64,000 bases of DNA from Shewanella denitrificans OS217 (GTDB taxonomy: Bacteria; Pseudomonadota; Gammaproteobacteria; Enterobacterales; Shewanellaceae), in the NCBI RefSeq assembly GCF_000013765.1, contig NC_007954.1, forward strand, positions 930,001 to 994,000, read 5' to 3'. The translations under genes were made by a program, and so were the position numbers. Shown here one piece after another: positions 51,923 to 60,759 of this stretch (position 1 is its first letter; the number at the start of each line of letters is the position of its first letter). The notes under the pieces were generated by a model, which had not been told where the DNA came from, made no database searches, and was given only the letters and a program-made list of their open reading frames with translations.

Positions 51923-53719
51923 TCAAAGAGAGTGCTCCATGGGCAATGGCGTTACGGGTAGCGTATCCTTAGCTAATGGCGCAATTTTGCCATTATTCAT
52001 CAGGTAGATATGATCCATTTGCTCCATTGCGGTGAGCTTGTGACTGATTAATAGTAGGCTCTTGTCTTTGGCAAATTCGAACAGTAAAGCTAACATCTCC
52101 CTTTCTGTTTTATTGTCCAAACCTTCCGTCGGCTCATCGAGTAATAGCAGTTCAGCATCGTGTAGCAGCACTCTTGCTATGCCTATGCGCCGACGCTCCC
52201 CCCCTGAAAGTGTACGGCCCCCTTCACCCAGCCAAAGGGATAAGCCTTTTTCTGTCTGAGCTAAATACTCAAGCCCAACTTGCTGCAAGACTTGATGAAT
52301 TCGAGATTCGATTTCTTTTGAGTCGTTAGTGTGAGCGTTAATGGCGAGGGCCAAATTGTCCTTCAGGCTAGCACTAAAGATATCGACTCTCTGGCTGACT
52401 ATGCTCATCGCACTTCTCAATTGGCATTGAGAGAGTGAGTTAATATTCTGCCCATTGAGGCGTATCTCCCCAGAGTTTGCTTGATATTCACGGCTAATGA
52501 GTGCTAACAAACTGGATTTACCGCAGCCCGTTGGCCCCAATAGCGCCACTTTTTGTCCCTTAGGTATTACAAGCTCAAGTTGCTCGAACAGGTGCAGTCC
52601 TTGGGGATAGCCAAAACAAACACCGCTTAAGCTTAAGCTTGGAGAGGTTATCTCTGCAGTATTGCTAAGTGGCGCGAGTTCTTGCTTTGTAAAAATAATG
52701 TCGGGGGTCTGGTTGACTAAGCTATTTAATCGTTTTGCCGAGGCGATACTCGACGCCAATTGATTGAAAGCAAGGCTAATGGGCTGCAAGGTTTCTATGC
52801 TAGCCATGGCGGTAAAAACTAATAAAGCCAACACGGCCCCCGTGATTGGCTCATGATTCATGAGTTGCGACAAAGCTAGGGGCTGAGTGCGTACAGCATT
52901 TTCCATGGCAAAACCTGCCAAGATTAACACCCCAAGCACAGCGACACCGTGACAAAGAATGATCATGGCTTGGCTCAACCCAGCAACCTTGGCAAGGGTA
53001 TATTGATTGGCGTACAAGCGAGATTCGCCTTGGTAAAAACGCTGTAAATAATCCCTATTGGCGTCAAAAAGACTCAACTCTGCTTGGCCCTGAAGCAAAT
53101 CAATTAATTGCACTCGAAGCGTTTGTTTAGCTTGGGGTAATGCTGTGCCGGCTTTTATGCCTATTTGATAAAAAATCCAAGGTAAGATAAACCAACTAGC
53201 AAGTAAAAATCCGCTCAAGACTAAGGCTATGCCTAAATGAAACCAAGCCACAAAAAAGTACAGGCTTAAGATCATCACTAATGCGGCCGCCATAGGGGTG
53301 ATTAAGCGTAAATAAAGGTGATCTAAGGTATCGATATCGGCAATTAAGCGGTTGAGTAAGTCACCTTGGCGTATGCCCTTAAGTTGTTGGCGACTCAAGG
53401 GTAGTATCTGTTTCCACACCCAGACTCTAAGGTCTGCAAGTAAGCTAAACGTGGCATTATGTGTGGTCATGCGTTCGCCATAACGACTGACGGTACGTAA
53501 AATAGAGAAGAACCTGACCCCTGCAGCTGGAGTAAAAAAATTAAACGCCGCGGCACTGGCTGCGGTAAGGCCGGCGAGGGCCGCCGCCGAAATAAACCAG
53601 CCTGATAAAGACAATAACCCCATGGCGGCTAAAAGGCTCACAAGAGTCAATAAAAAACCCAGACCCATGATTAAGAAGTGTTGCTTAAATAGGCGCAAAT
53701 AAGGCAGTAATGCTTTCAT
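51923..53719 (-). CDS. cydC: ABC exporter subunit CydC
   Basis: Half of the CydDC exporter that sends glutathione/cysteine to the periplasm, or handles heme, and is needed for cytochrome bd assembly. 598 residues: six-helix membrane domain, then an ATPase with Walker A GPTGCGKSSLL, signature TLSGGERRR and Walker B LLLLDEPTEGLD. Its ATG shares one base with the cydD stop (TAATG). Confidence 0.92.
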   Translation of the reverse strand: MKALLPYLRLFKQHFLIMGLGFLLTLVSLLAAMGLLSLSGWFISAAALAGLTAASAAAFNFFTPAAGVRFFSILRTVSRYGERMTTHNATFSLLADLRVWVWKQILPLSRQQLKGIRQGDLLNRLIADIDTLDHLYLRLITPMAAALVMILSLYFFVAWFHLGIALVLSGFLLASWFILPWIFYQIGIKAGTALPQAKQTLRVQLIDLLQGQAELSLFDANRDYLQRFYQGESRLYANQYTLAKVAGLSQAMIILCHGVAVLGVLILAGFAMENAVRTQPLALSQLMNHEPITGAVLALLVFTAMASIETLQPISLAFNQLASSIASAKRLNSLVNQTPDIIFTKQELAPLSNTAEITSPSLSLSGVCFGYPQGLHLFEQLELVIPKGQKVALLGPTGCGKSSLLALISREYQANSGEIRLNGQNINSLSQCQLRSAMSIVSQRVDIFSASLKDNLALAINAHTNDSKEIESRIHQVLQQVGLEYLAQTEKGLSLWLGEGGRTLSGGERRRIGIARVLLHDAELLLLDEPTEGLDNKTEREMLALLFEFAKDKSLLLISHKLTAMEQMDHIYLMNNGKIAPLAKDTLPVTPLPMEHSL

Positions 53720-55560
53720 TAACTTAGCCCTATGCTTGTCTGTAAGTTGATGTCATAGCTGGCCTCTAAATTGAGCTGATAAAATAATCCCTGTTCGGCC
53801 ATCAACTCATCATATGTCCCGCGACTGGCTAAGCGGCCTTTCTCAAGCACGAGTATGGTATCCATATTTTGTAATTGACTGAGTTTGTGAGTCACCAGTA
53901 ACAAACACTTTGACGCAGTTTCTTTGGCAATGCTTTGGGATATCGCCTCCGCGCTGGAGATATCTAAGCTGGCAGTGGGTTCATCTAACATAAATACCTG
54001 TGCATCATGGTTTAAGGCTCTAGCCAGAGCGAACCGCTGGGCTTGGCCCACTGAAATACCAATGGCTTGTTCGCCTATGGTTAAATCAAGTCCTTGTGGG
54101 TGGGCTGCGACAAATTGATCAATATTGGCTTTTCTTAGTAATTCCCAAGCTTTCTCTGGGGTTAGCGCTTTGTCCCCAAGGCTTAAGTTTTCCATTAAGG
54201 TGCCGTGAAACAATTGTGGCTCCTGCCCAAGCCAGGCAAGCTTTTGCCGCCAATCGGTTAAATCTAGCTGGTTAAATTCAATACCTTGGATTTTGAGTGA
54301 TCCTTCATAGGGTAAAAAGCCCAATAGTAAGTTTACTAAGGTGGTTTTACCTGAGCCGCTAGCCCCGACGACAGCCAGTTTTTTAAGGCCGCTAATGCTG
54401 AAGTCAAGTGGCCCTAATAGGCATTGACCTTCGTGGCTTAACACCGTTAGGTTATTAGCCTCAAGCTCCCAAGTGGTGAACTCAATCTTGGCAAGTGATG
54501 TACTCGAATCTTGTTGCACTGGGACACCCTTAAGAGGAAGGGCAGTTTCTTGAATACTAAGCAAGGCGACCAGGCTTTCTGCTGCGGCAATCGCTTTGGC
54601 CTTGGCATGGTAATGGCTGCCAAGATCTTTAAGTGGCTGATAAAACTCAGGAGCCAGCAGTAATACGAATAAGCCGCTAAATAAACTTAACTGCTGCTCA
54701 CTCGATGGAAGCAGGCTAAAATTTCCCCAATCTAAATGGCCCAAGTAGCTAAAACCAAAATACACCGCCAAGATGGCGATGGAGATGGCAGCGAAAAATT
54801 CAAGTACGGCTGAGCTCAAGAAGGCAAGGCTAAGCACAGATAGGGTGCGTTGCTTAACGTCATTAGAGACACTGGCAATATTGGCTATTTCATCTTGCTG
54901 GCGATGAAACAGAATTAAGGTTCTAAGGCCTCTTAAGCTGTCGAGGAAATGGCCGTTTAATTGTTGCAGCGCTGAGAAATTTTTACGATTAGCTTCGGCG
55001 GCGCCCATGCCGACCAGCACCATAAAAAGCGGGATTAAGGGGGCTGTGACCAATAAGATGATGGCACTTAGCCAGTTGACCGGCACTATGGCTGCAAGAA
55101 TAATTAACGGAGTAAACCCGGCTAATAAGATGGCAGGCAGGTATTTAGCATAAAAATCCTGCAGATCTTCGATTTGTTCAAACACGATATTCGCCCAGGT
55201 ACCAGCGGGTTTTGTCTTGATAAAGCTTGGGCCTAAGGCGACAAGTTTATTGAGCACAGTTTGGCGCACTTGAGCCCTAAGGCGTTGACCCGCTATGAAA
55301 CCAGAACGCTCCCTTGCATAGGCGAGTAAGGCCCGAAATGACGTCAGTAGCAGTAAGCTTGCAATTTCAGGGTAAAAGCGGGTTATTTGCATGTTTTGCA
55401 TGATAAGGCCATCTAGCACCTTGGCCAGTAGATAGGCTTGTGCAAGCAGACAAAGGCCGGTGAAAACGCCAAATAAGACTGTGAGTTTAAGGTACCCAGA
55501 GCAGGCAGCCTGTTGCTGCTTAAGCCACAGGGTTAATGACTTCTCTAACGACTTATCCAT
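53719..55560 (-). CDS. cydD: ABC exporter subunit CydD
   Basis: Partner of CydC. 613 residues from the ATG at 55560 (MDKSLEKSLTLW), with GGGAG 7-8 bp upstream. The open frame extends further but only through a repeat terminus. Membrane domain with GPSFIKTKPAGTWANIVFE, ATPase Walker A GASGSGKTTLVN, Walker B VFMLDEPTASLD. The C-loop reads ISVGQAQRFALARAL: Val replaces the second residue of the usual SGGQ. Confidence 0.92.
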   Translation of the reverse strand: MDKSLEKSLTLWLKQQQAACSGYLKLTVLFGVFTGLCLLAQAYLLAKVLDGLIMQNMQITRFYPEIASLLLLTSFRALLAYARERSGFIAGQRLRAQVRQTVLNKLVALGPSFIKTKPAGTWANIVFEQIEDLQDFYAKYLPAILLAGFTPLIILAAIVPVNWLSAIILLVTAPLIPLFMVLVGMGAAEANRKNFSALQQLNGHFLDSLRGLRTLILFHRQQDEIANIASVSNDVKQRTLSVLSLAFLSSAVLEFFAAISIAILAVYFGFSYLGHLDWGNFSLLPSSEQQLSLFSGLFVLLLAPEFYQPLKDLGSHYHAKAKAIAAAESLVALLSIQETALPLKGVPVQQDSSTSLAKIEFTTWELEANNLTVLSHEGQCLLGPLDFSISGLKKLAVVGASGSGKTTLVNLLLGFLPYEGSLKIQGIEFNQLDLTDWRQKLAWLGQEPQLFHGTLMENLSLGDKALTPEKAWELLRKANIDQFVAAHPQGLDLTIGEQAIGISVGQAQRFALARALNHDAQVFMLDEPTASLDISSAEAISQSIAKETASKCLLLVTHKLSQLQNMDTILVLEKGRLASRGTYDELMAEQGLFYQLNLEASYDINLQTSIGLS

Positions 55561-55568
55561 GATACTCC

Positions 55569-55602
55569 CACTGAATGAGCAGATAATTAATACGATTGGT
55601 AT
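55569..55602. mobile_element. Solo terminus of the MITE-like element before cydD
   Basis: CCACTGAATGAGCAGATAA followed by TTAATACGATTGGTAT matches the right end of copies 1 and 2 over about 34 bp; the rest of the element is missing. Read toward cydD, its inner edge gives CAGTGGGAGT, which contains the probable Shine-Dalgarno of cydD. Confidence 0.7.
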
Positions 55603-55973
55603 CAAGCGGCTTAGCATTATAACCTAGAAGCTTGGGCTGTACTCAACAGCAGCACTAGACTTAAGTTTGTGTCTATATGGAGCATTAATTCAGCTGTGAA
55701 GTTGGTCTGCTGGCCAATGGTTTATTTTATTTTATTTTGCTTGATAAAGAATGACTAAGGCGTAGGATTTGATTTAGCTCAGGGATACACTCTATCACGA
55801 TAGTGATAAGCATTATGATAAAAAAGCACTAAGCTTAATGAGCTAACTTAAATAGGCGCGCTCATTTAACTAAGTCGCTAAATAACAGCGAATTTTATGT
55901 AAATTTTACGCTGAGTTTTCAATTGTGCAGCGGATCTGGGGTCACGGTATCCGCTATTTTAGGAATATAAAGC
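55603..55973. other. Divergent spacer between cydDC and the chemotaxis receptor gene
   Basis: About 370 bp that should hold promoters for both directions. TTGAT half-sites near 55740 and 55770 recall FNR/CRP sites, but no full palindrome is evident. A ~20-bp imperfect palindrome (TATCACGATAGTGATA) lies near 55793-55808. No gene seen. Confidence 0.35.
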
Positions 55974-57419
55974 ATGAAGCCAATAGAGTTTAGAAAAATC
56001 GATGCAATACTGATTAAATTTAGCTTGAATGGTAAATTTTGGATTGTATGTTCTATGGTTACAGCCATTACTAGTGTGATTGCCTTGATGAATTATCAAC
56101 ATGCTAACCAACTCATAGAAGCGCAGTCCATGGCAAGAGTGAGTGCCGCAGTGGAAGCCGTAGCAGGGGTTGCCAGCAAGCAAAATCTCACGGGTGCTAA
56201 CCTCGAGGCTTTTGCCGAGCAACATAATTTTCAACTAGCTTCGCAATTAGTGAATCGCCGTATGGGGGATTCAGTGACCGCTAGCGCAGCAGCAGGGACA
56301 CAGTATTTACAACAAACTCAAATTGTTACCGCTTGGGAGCAGGATGCTCGGGGGGACACTCAGTTATTACTGTGGCTCGCACTTATCGGGCTTTTACCGC
56401 TATTTCAGTTAAGTTACTGGATCTCAACCTCTTTGGGGGGCGGGCTTTGGGACATGTATATTGCCATTAAGCGCTTGGCTGATGGTGATTTAAGCTGTCG
56501 ATTGAATTTTTTTGGCACTGATGATTTCAGCATGATAGCCAATGAAATCGATCGCAGCGCCGATAATATGAGTGAAATGGTCAAAGCGATTCGAAGCAAT
56601 GCTCATACCTTAGAACTTGCCTCAAGCGAATTTAATAAGCAGGCTAATACCAACGGTCAGTTGATAAGCCAGCAGCATCATTTTCTAGATTCAGTTTCCC
56701 ATGCCATGGAGCAAATGACCGCGGCCATTGCCGATGTCTCTCATAATGCCAGTGATACCTCAACACGAACTAAAGAAAGCGCTAAGCAAGTGGACTCTAG
56801 CCTAGTGCAGATCAGTGGCTCGGTGAAGAGCATCAGCAGCCTCTCTGAGCGTATTGGCGAAGTATTCTCCTCGGTAGAAAAACTGTCAAAAGATGCCACT
56901 CAAATTAATGCTGTAGTGACCACGATTAACAGCATTTCAGAGCAAACCAACTTGTTAGCCTTGAATGCGGCCATTGAAGCGGCGCGAGCGGGTGAACAAG
57001 GGCGAGGCTTTGCTGTGGTGGCGGATGAAGTACGTACTTTAGCTGGACGCACTCAACAGGCGACGGTAGAAATTCAGAAAATGATTGAAGGATTACAAGC
57101 GGGATCGGTCAAGCTCAGCGGCATCACCAATATGATTGTCGAACAAGCCGAAGAGGGCCGCACTAGTATCAGTGGGGTGGGTGATGATGTGGCTTTGATG
57201 GCCGAATCTATCAATGCGGTGTTTGACATGAGCAGTCAAATAGCGACCTCGGCAGAAGAGCAGAGCGCCTCATCTCGAAGCGTGTCAGCTCAGATCTCAG
57301 ATATTCGCAAACAATCAGATACGATTTTAGCTAATGCTAAAAAAGCCGAAGCCTTGGCAAGCAGCTTAGAAACGGCCTCGAAGGACTTGGAGCAACTATT
57401 AGTGCAGTATAAATTGTAA
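55974..57419 (+). CDS. Methyl-accepting chemotaxis protein
   Basis: 481 residues. Membrane helix at about 22-42, a small periplasmic part of ~90 residues, a second helix at about 127-147, a HAMP region, then the cytoplasmic signalling domain. Its hairpin tip EQTNLLALNAAIEAARAGEQ and VVADEVRTLA are canonical. The sensor part is too short for a known ligand-binding fold. No C-terminal CheR-tether pentapeptide. Confidence 0.93.
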   Translation: MKPIEFRKIDAILIKFSLNGKFWIVCSMVTAITSVIALMNYQHANQLIEAQSMARVSAAVEAVAGVASKQNLTGANLEAFAEQHNFQLASQLVNRRMGDSVTASAAAGTQYLQQTQIVTAWEQDARGDTQLLLWLALIGLLPLFQLSYWISTSLGGGLWDMYIAIKRLADGDLSCRLNFFGTDDFSMIANEIDRSADNMSEMVKAIRSNAHTLELASSEFNKQANTNGQLISQQHHFLDSVSHAMEQMTAAIADVSHNASDTSTRTKESAKQVDSSLVQISGSVKSISSLSERIGEVFSSVEKLSKDATQINAVVTTINSISEQTNLLALNAAIEAARAGEQGRGFAVVADEVRTLAGRTQQATVEIQKMIEGLQAGSVKLSGITNMIVEQAEEGRTSISGVGDDVALMAESINAVFDMSSQIATSAEEQSASSRSVSAQISDIRKQSDTILANAKKAEALASSLETASKDLEQLLVQYKL

Positions 57420-57454
57420 CTGGACTGAGGTTAGCTTCAGATTATCTCACCATG

Positions 57455-57477
57455 AAACCGGCAATAGCCGGTTTTTT
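57455..57477 (+). terminator. Terminator after the chemotaxis receptor gene
   Basis: AAACCGGC, loop AATA, GCCGGTTTTTT; 36 bp beyond the stop. Confidence 0.88.
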
Positions 57478-57495
57478 CACACAGAATGAAAGGGT

Positions 57496-57942
57496 TTACT
57501 TTAATGGGTTAGTGACACTTTTTTCATCGAGCTTCTTGGTTAACGCCGCTATCATACCGTTATTGATCAAGATTTCTTGTTGGATTTGTTCCCTTTTTTC
57601 AGCTGCCTGCTCGGAATTATCGCCTTTTAACTCCCTGAGCTGCTCTTTAAGCTGTTTAATTTTTTCTTTCAGGTTTTTAATTTGCTTTTCAATGGGAGAA
57701 AGCACTTCATCACTATCACTCCCTTGAGGCGCTTTGGTGTCAGAAGTGCCTTGTTTATGCAGGGCTGCACCAGTGGAAGCGGCGAGGGCATCCATACCCG
57801 CTTGGGTAATGGAGACAGTATCAGCAGCCCCTTGACTAGCGGCCAAGGCAGTCGTTATCGTCCCATCAGTAGCTTGAGGGCGAGCTTGAACCTTAATTGG
57901 GTTTTGACTTGCTAAAGTGAGTTTTGCGCCTGAAATTTCCAT
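57496..57942 (-). CDS. Coiled-coil protein of unknown function (FlxA-like)
   Basis: 148 residues. The first ~75 are low-complexity Ala/Ser/Thr/Gln-rich. Residues ~80-140 form a heptad-rich coiled coil (IEKQIKNLKEKIKQLKEQLR...). It resembles FlxA-type and similar small proteins only in general character. Cytosolic by sequence. Convergent with the chemotaxis receptor. Confidence 0.6.
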   Translation of the reverse strand: MEISGAKLTLASQNPIKVQARPQATDGTITTALAASQGAADTVSITQAGMDALAASTGAALHKQGTSDTKAPQGSDSDEVLSPIEKQIKNLKEKIKQLKEQLRELKGDNSEQAAEKREQIQQEILINNGMIAALTKKLDEKSVTNPLK

Positions 57943-58429
57943 TGAATGCCCTCTAAGCCTTAGATTCTATTCCTTTGCAGCCTTTGACGTTGAAGTGCAG
58001 GCATCCAAATACTCATAGCTAATGAAGGTTTATCGGCTGGTGGGCTCTTTTATTGAGTTTTTTTCAGCGGCTCCCATAGCATGAAACACAGCGATTAATC
58101 GGGCAGAAAAACTAACACAAAAAACAACATAAAAACCCAAGCTGGAGTGTGGCTGATCATGTTATTCATAAGTGTTCCCTTAAATTGTCGCTTCTTAGGC
58201 TGTTAGAAGTTAATTCTTGCTAATGTGTGGTTATTAAACCCTAAAGGCTGAGATTGAAATAGTGCCCAAAGTCATGACTGTTTAATGTCTCACTTGCGCT
58301 TATATCTGCCAGTGGTTAGATTTATGTTGCAAACCACCTGTGGTAACGGTTCATTGAATGACAAAAGCGTTGGATACCTGGGTGCTAAGGGACTAGGACT
58401 TGCGCAAAAACTGAAATTAAGGGATTGAT
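57943..58429. other. Intergenic region with one short ORF
   Basis: About 490 bp. Apart from the short minus-strand ORF at 58095-58169 there is nothing I can support. The stretch should carry promoters for the nitroreductase (plus) and the coiled-coil gene (minus). Confidence 0.4.
58095..58169 (-). pseudogene. Truncated N-terminus of a small membrane protein (DUF6622-like)
   Basis: 24 residues: MNNMISHTPAWVFMLFFVLV then FLPD and a stop. AAGGGAACACTT precedes the ATG. The sequence resembles the start of small multi-pass proteins with the motif SHTPxWVF, but it stops after one hydrophobic segment, so it is a fragment or an unusual one-segment peptide. Confidence 0.35.
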
Positions 58430-59104
58430 ATGAAAGAGCAACACCTGCCGTTAACCGATTTTATTGAATATTCACAAGATGAAATGTTGAGTCGCGCCCA
58501 AGCCCATTACACGGAGATTAAACGCCGCCATTCTATTCGTAATTTTTCTGACCGCGCTGTGCCAAAAGATATTATCGCCCAATGTATTTTAGCCGCCGGC
58601 ACCGCCCCAAATGGCGCCAATCATCAACCCTGGCACTTTGTTGCCATTAGTCAACCGCAGGTTAAAGCGCAAATCCGCCAGCAAGCGGAGGCATTAGAGC
58701 AGGCTTTTTATGGGGGACGAGCGGGGGAGGAATGGCTCGATGCCTTAAAGCCCTTAGGGACAGATGCGGATAAAGCCTACCTTGAACACGCACCTTGGTT
58801 AATTGCTGTTTTTAGCCAAAAACGTTTGCAAGAAGCTGGGCAAGAAAAAAGTAACTATTATGTTCATGAATCGGTAGGGATAGCCACAGGCTTTCTTATT
58901 CAAGCCCTGCACAATGCAGGGCTTGGCACCTTAACTCACACGCCTAAACCCATGAGTTTTTTGTCAAAAATATGCAAGCGAGATAACGATAATGAAAGGC
59001 CTTATATGCTTATCATTGCCGGATACCCAAGCGAGGATGCCACCATTCCAGCTCATGCCGTAAACAAAAAATCCTTAGATGAAATCTGTGATTTTATCGA
59101 GTAA
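58430..59104 (+). CDS. Nitroreductase-family flavoprotein (iodotyrosine-deiodinase-like)
   Basis: 224 residues. KRRHSIRNFSDRAVPKDII binds FMN phosphate, AAGTAPNGANHQPWHFV follows, and the lid segment NYYVHESVGIATGFLIQAL precedes GTLTHTPKPM. The AGTAPSGAHxxPW pattern is that of the IYD branch of the family, so dehalogenase or general flavin-reductase activity is plausible. AAGGGA before the ATG. Confidence 0.85.
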   Translation: MKEQHLPLTDFIEYSQDEMLSRAQAHYTEIKRRHSIRNFSDRAVPKDIIAQCILAAGTAPNGANHQPWHFVAISQPQVKAQIRQQAEALEQAFYGGRAGEEWLDALKPLGTDADKAYLEHAPWLIAVFSQKRLQEAGQEKSNYYVHESVGIATGFLIQALHNAGLGTLTHTPKPMSFLSKICKRDNDNERPYMLIIAGYPSEDATIPAHAVNKKSLDEICDFIE

Positions 59105-59115
59105 ACACTCTTCAT

Positions 59116-59559
59116 TTACTTTTCTTCGTACATCAAATAGTGGCTTTGCTCCATGCCTAGGGCTTCATAAGTGCGCTGGGCTGGAGTATTTTCATTTTCC
59201 ACATAAAGACGGAAGCTGGCCGCGCCGCCTTGCTCCTTGGCTAAGTCTTTCACTGCTTGATAGAGTTTGGCGTAGATCCCTTGGCGACGGTATTGAGGTA
59301 AGATATACACACTTTGGATCCAATAATAGTTTTTCGCTCGCCAGTCACTCCATTCGAACGTCACCATCAAGGAACCTGCGATTTCACCATCGATTTCAGC
59401 CACTAGGTAGCAGCCTTTATCTGGATGCGCTAATAAGGTACTCACGCCTAAGGTTAAGGTTTCGCTATCGAGTTGCAGGTTTTCAGTTTCTAATGCCATC
59501 GCCTGATTGAAATTAACCAGTGCAATCAAATCTGTGTGTTGGCCTGTTCTTATTTTCAT
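59116..59559 (-). CDS. GNAT-family acetyltransferase
   Basis: 147 residues from the ATG at 59559 (MKIRTGQHTDL). The acetyl-CoA loop is YILPQYRRQGIYAKLYQAV; ENENTPAQRTYEALGM is the typical C-terminal segment. Convergent with the nitroreductase, 11 bp apart. Substrate unknown. Confidence 0.83.
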   Translation of the reverse strand: MKIRTGQHTDLIALVNFNQAMALETENLQLDSETLTLGVSTLLAHPDKGCYLVAEIDGEIAGSLMVTFEWSDWRAKNYYWIQSVYILPQYRRQGIYAKLYQAVKDLAKEQGGAASFRLYVENENTPAQRTYEALGMEQSHYLMYEEK

Positions 59560-59877
59560 TGTGAACCTATATGTTGGAGAGTGTGGGTCGCCGTTATCGT
59601 TAGGTTTTGGCGTTATCAATATTTAGCTGAACAAATTGCGTAAACAAACGCTGAGGCTTAGCTAAATTATCACATAAACATCATGAATATCACTAGCCAA
59701 ACAGTGGCGGCGCTAACCCCAAGTCATGAGATAGTGCTTGGGTGACGCTTCATCATGCTAGTGAAGTATTATTTAGCGTTATGAATAGCTACCTAGAATA
59801 ACTTTCCTAGATTATCATAGCGGCTTAATTCCTCCCTAGTGGTTGTAATAACAATGAAGTTGTTAACACTCTTTAAA
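59560..59877. other. Divergent spacer between two acetyltransferase loci
   Basis: About 320 bp, with no gene. It ends at the pentanucleotide repeat. Confidence 0.4.
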
Positions 59878-59906
59878 GCATTGCATTGCATTGCATTGCA
59901 TTGCAT
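59878..59906 (+). repeat. Pentanucleotide repeat (TTGCA)5 at the 5' end of a gene pair
   Basis: Five perfect TTGCA units at 59881-59905, with GCA before and TTTCATTGG after. It sits 17-41 bp before the ATG of the small membrane protein at 59922. It could alter spacing in the leader, or, if translation begins at an upstream TTG, switch frame. Confidence 0.85.
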
Positions 59907-59921
59907 TTCATTGGATTAGCT

Positions 59922-60155
59922 ATGTTTTTTCTAGGACTTTGCGGCTATTTTTTTACTCAAATAAGCCTTGAATTATCAGGCATGCTAGTGCTTTCAAGCT
60001 TGATTGGTCTCGGGCTGATGTTAATGAGTCCATACCCTATAGTGTTATTTTTGCAATGGGCACAGCAGCAGGCTGACAATCAAGCAGCCAATCAAAGTGC
60101 GAACTCTACTGCCAATCAAACCCCAGATAGTAAAAACCAGAATGAGAAATATTGA
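59922..60155 (+). CDS. Small two-segment membrane protein
   Basis: 77 residues from the ATG at 59922. Two hydrophobic segments (FFLGLCGYFF; MLVLSSLIGLGLMLMS) and a polar C-tail rich in Asn/Gln/Ala. In-frame TTG starts lie further upstream within the pentanucleotide repeat. Its TGA overlaps the next ATG (TGATG), so it is translationally coupled to the acetyltransferase. No family recognised. Confidence 0.55.
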   Translation: MFFLGLCGYFFTQISLELSGMLVLSSLIGLGLMLMSPYPIVLFLQWAQQQADNQAANQSANSTANQTPDSKNQNEKY

Positions 60156-60697
60156 TGTTAACCTACCGTAAAGCGACATCCGATGATGTACCTGCATTAG
60201 CAAGACTCGAGGCTCAACACGTCAGTGATGAGTTGGCTGGCGCCGACATCAGCCAATTAGCAGGTCAAGGCTTCAATAGTCAGGAACTTACTACTTTGGT
60301 TAATCGGCATTATCTGCAGTTAGCGGAAGATGACGGGGTTATCATTGGCTACGTCATTGCCGCTACCTGGGATTTTTTTGGTCAGCAAGGTATTTACCGT
60401 GCCTTAGAAAATCGACTCGGCACACTTGAACATGATGGACCTAAATTGACGATTAAAAACTGCTGCCAATATGGCCCGATTTGGATAAGTCCAGCGTACC
60501 GAGGTAAGGGCATATTTGCTCAGTTGGTGGCTAAGCTCGCCCTAGAAGTGCGCAGTCAATTTCCTTATATTCTGACATTCATTGCCGAAGATAATGCCCG
60601 CTCTTTTGCAGCTCATACCGCCAAAGCCAATATGCAAGTGGTGGATTTTTTTAGTTTTGAGCGAAGGGATTATTATCTGTTACTTAAACACATTTGA
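60155..60697 (+). CDS. GNAT-family acetyltransferase
   Basis: 180 residues. The N-terminal LTYRKATSDDVPALARLE is a typical GNAT start; the acetyl-CoA loop is YRGKGIFAQLVAKLAL; NARSFAAHTAKANM is the late helix. Coupled to the small membrane protein upstream. Substrate unknown. Confidence 0.8.
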   Translation: MLTYRKATSDDVPALARLEAQHVSDELAGADISQLAGQGFNSQELTTLVNRHYLQLAEDDGVIIGYVIAATWDFFGQQGIYRALENRLGTLEHDGPKLTIKNCCQYGPIWISPAYRGKGIFAQLVAKLALEVRSQFPYILTFIAEDNARSFAAHTAKANMQVVDFFSFERRDYYLLLKHI

Positions 60698-60704
60698 ATT
60701 AGAC

Positions 60705-60733
60705 AAAAAATAGCGCCATAGGCGCTATTTTTT
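60705..60733. terminator. Bidirectional terminator between the acetyltransferase and lipA
   Basis: AAAAAATAGCGCC, ATA, GGCGCTATTTTTT: a 13-bp perfect stem with T runs on both strands, ending both convergent units. Confidence 0.92.
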
Positions 60734-60759
60734 GTCTACGATGAACTGTTTACGAAGGG

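Noticed and set aside
55740..55810. FNR box for cydDC
   Set aside because: Only half-sites (TTGAT) are seen; no full TTGAT-nnnn-ATCAA.
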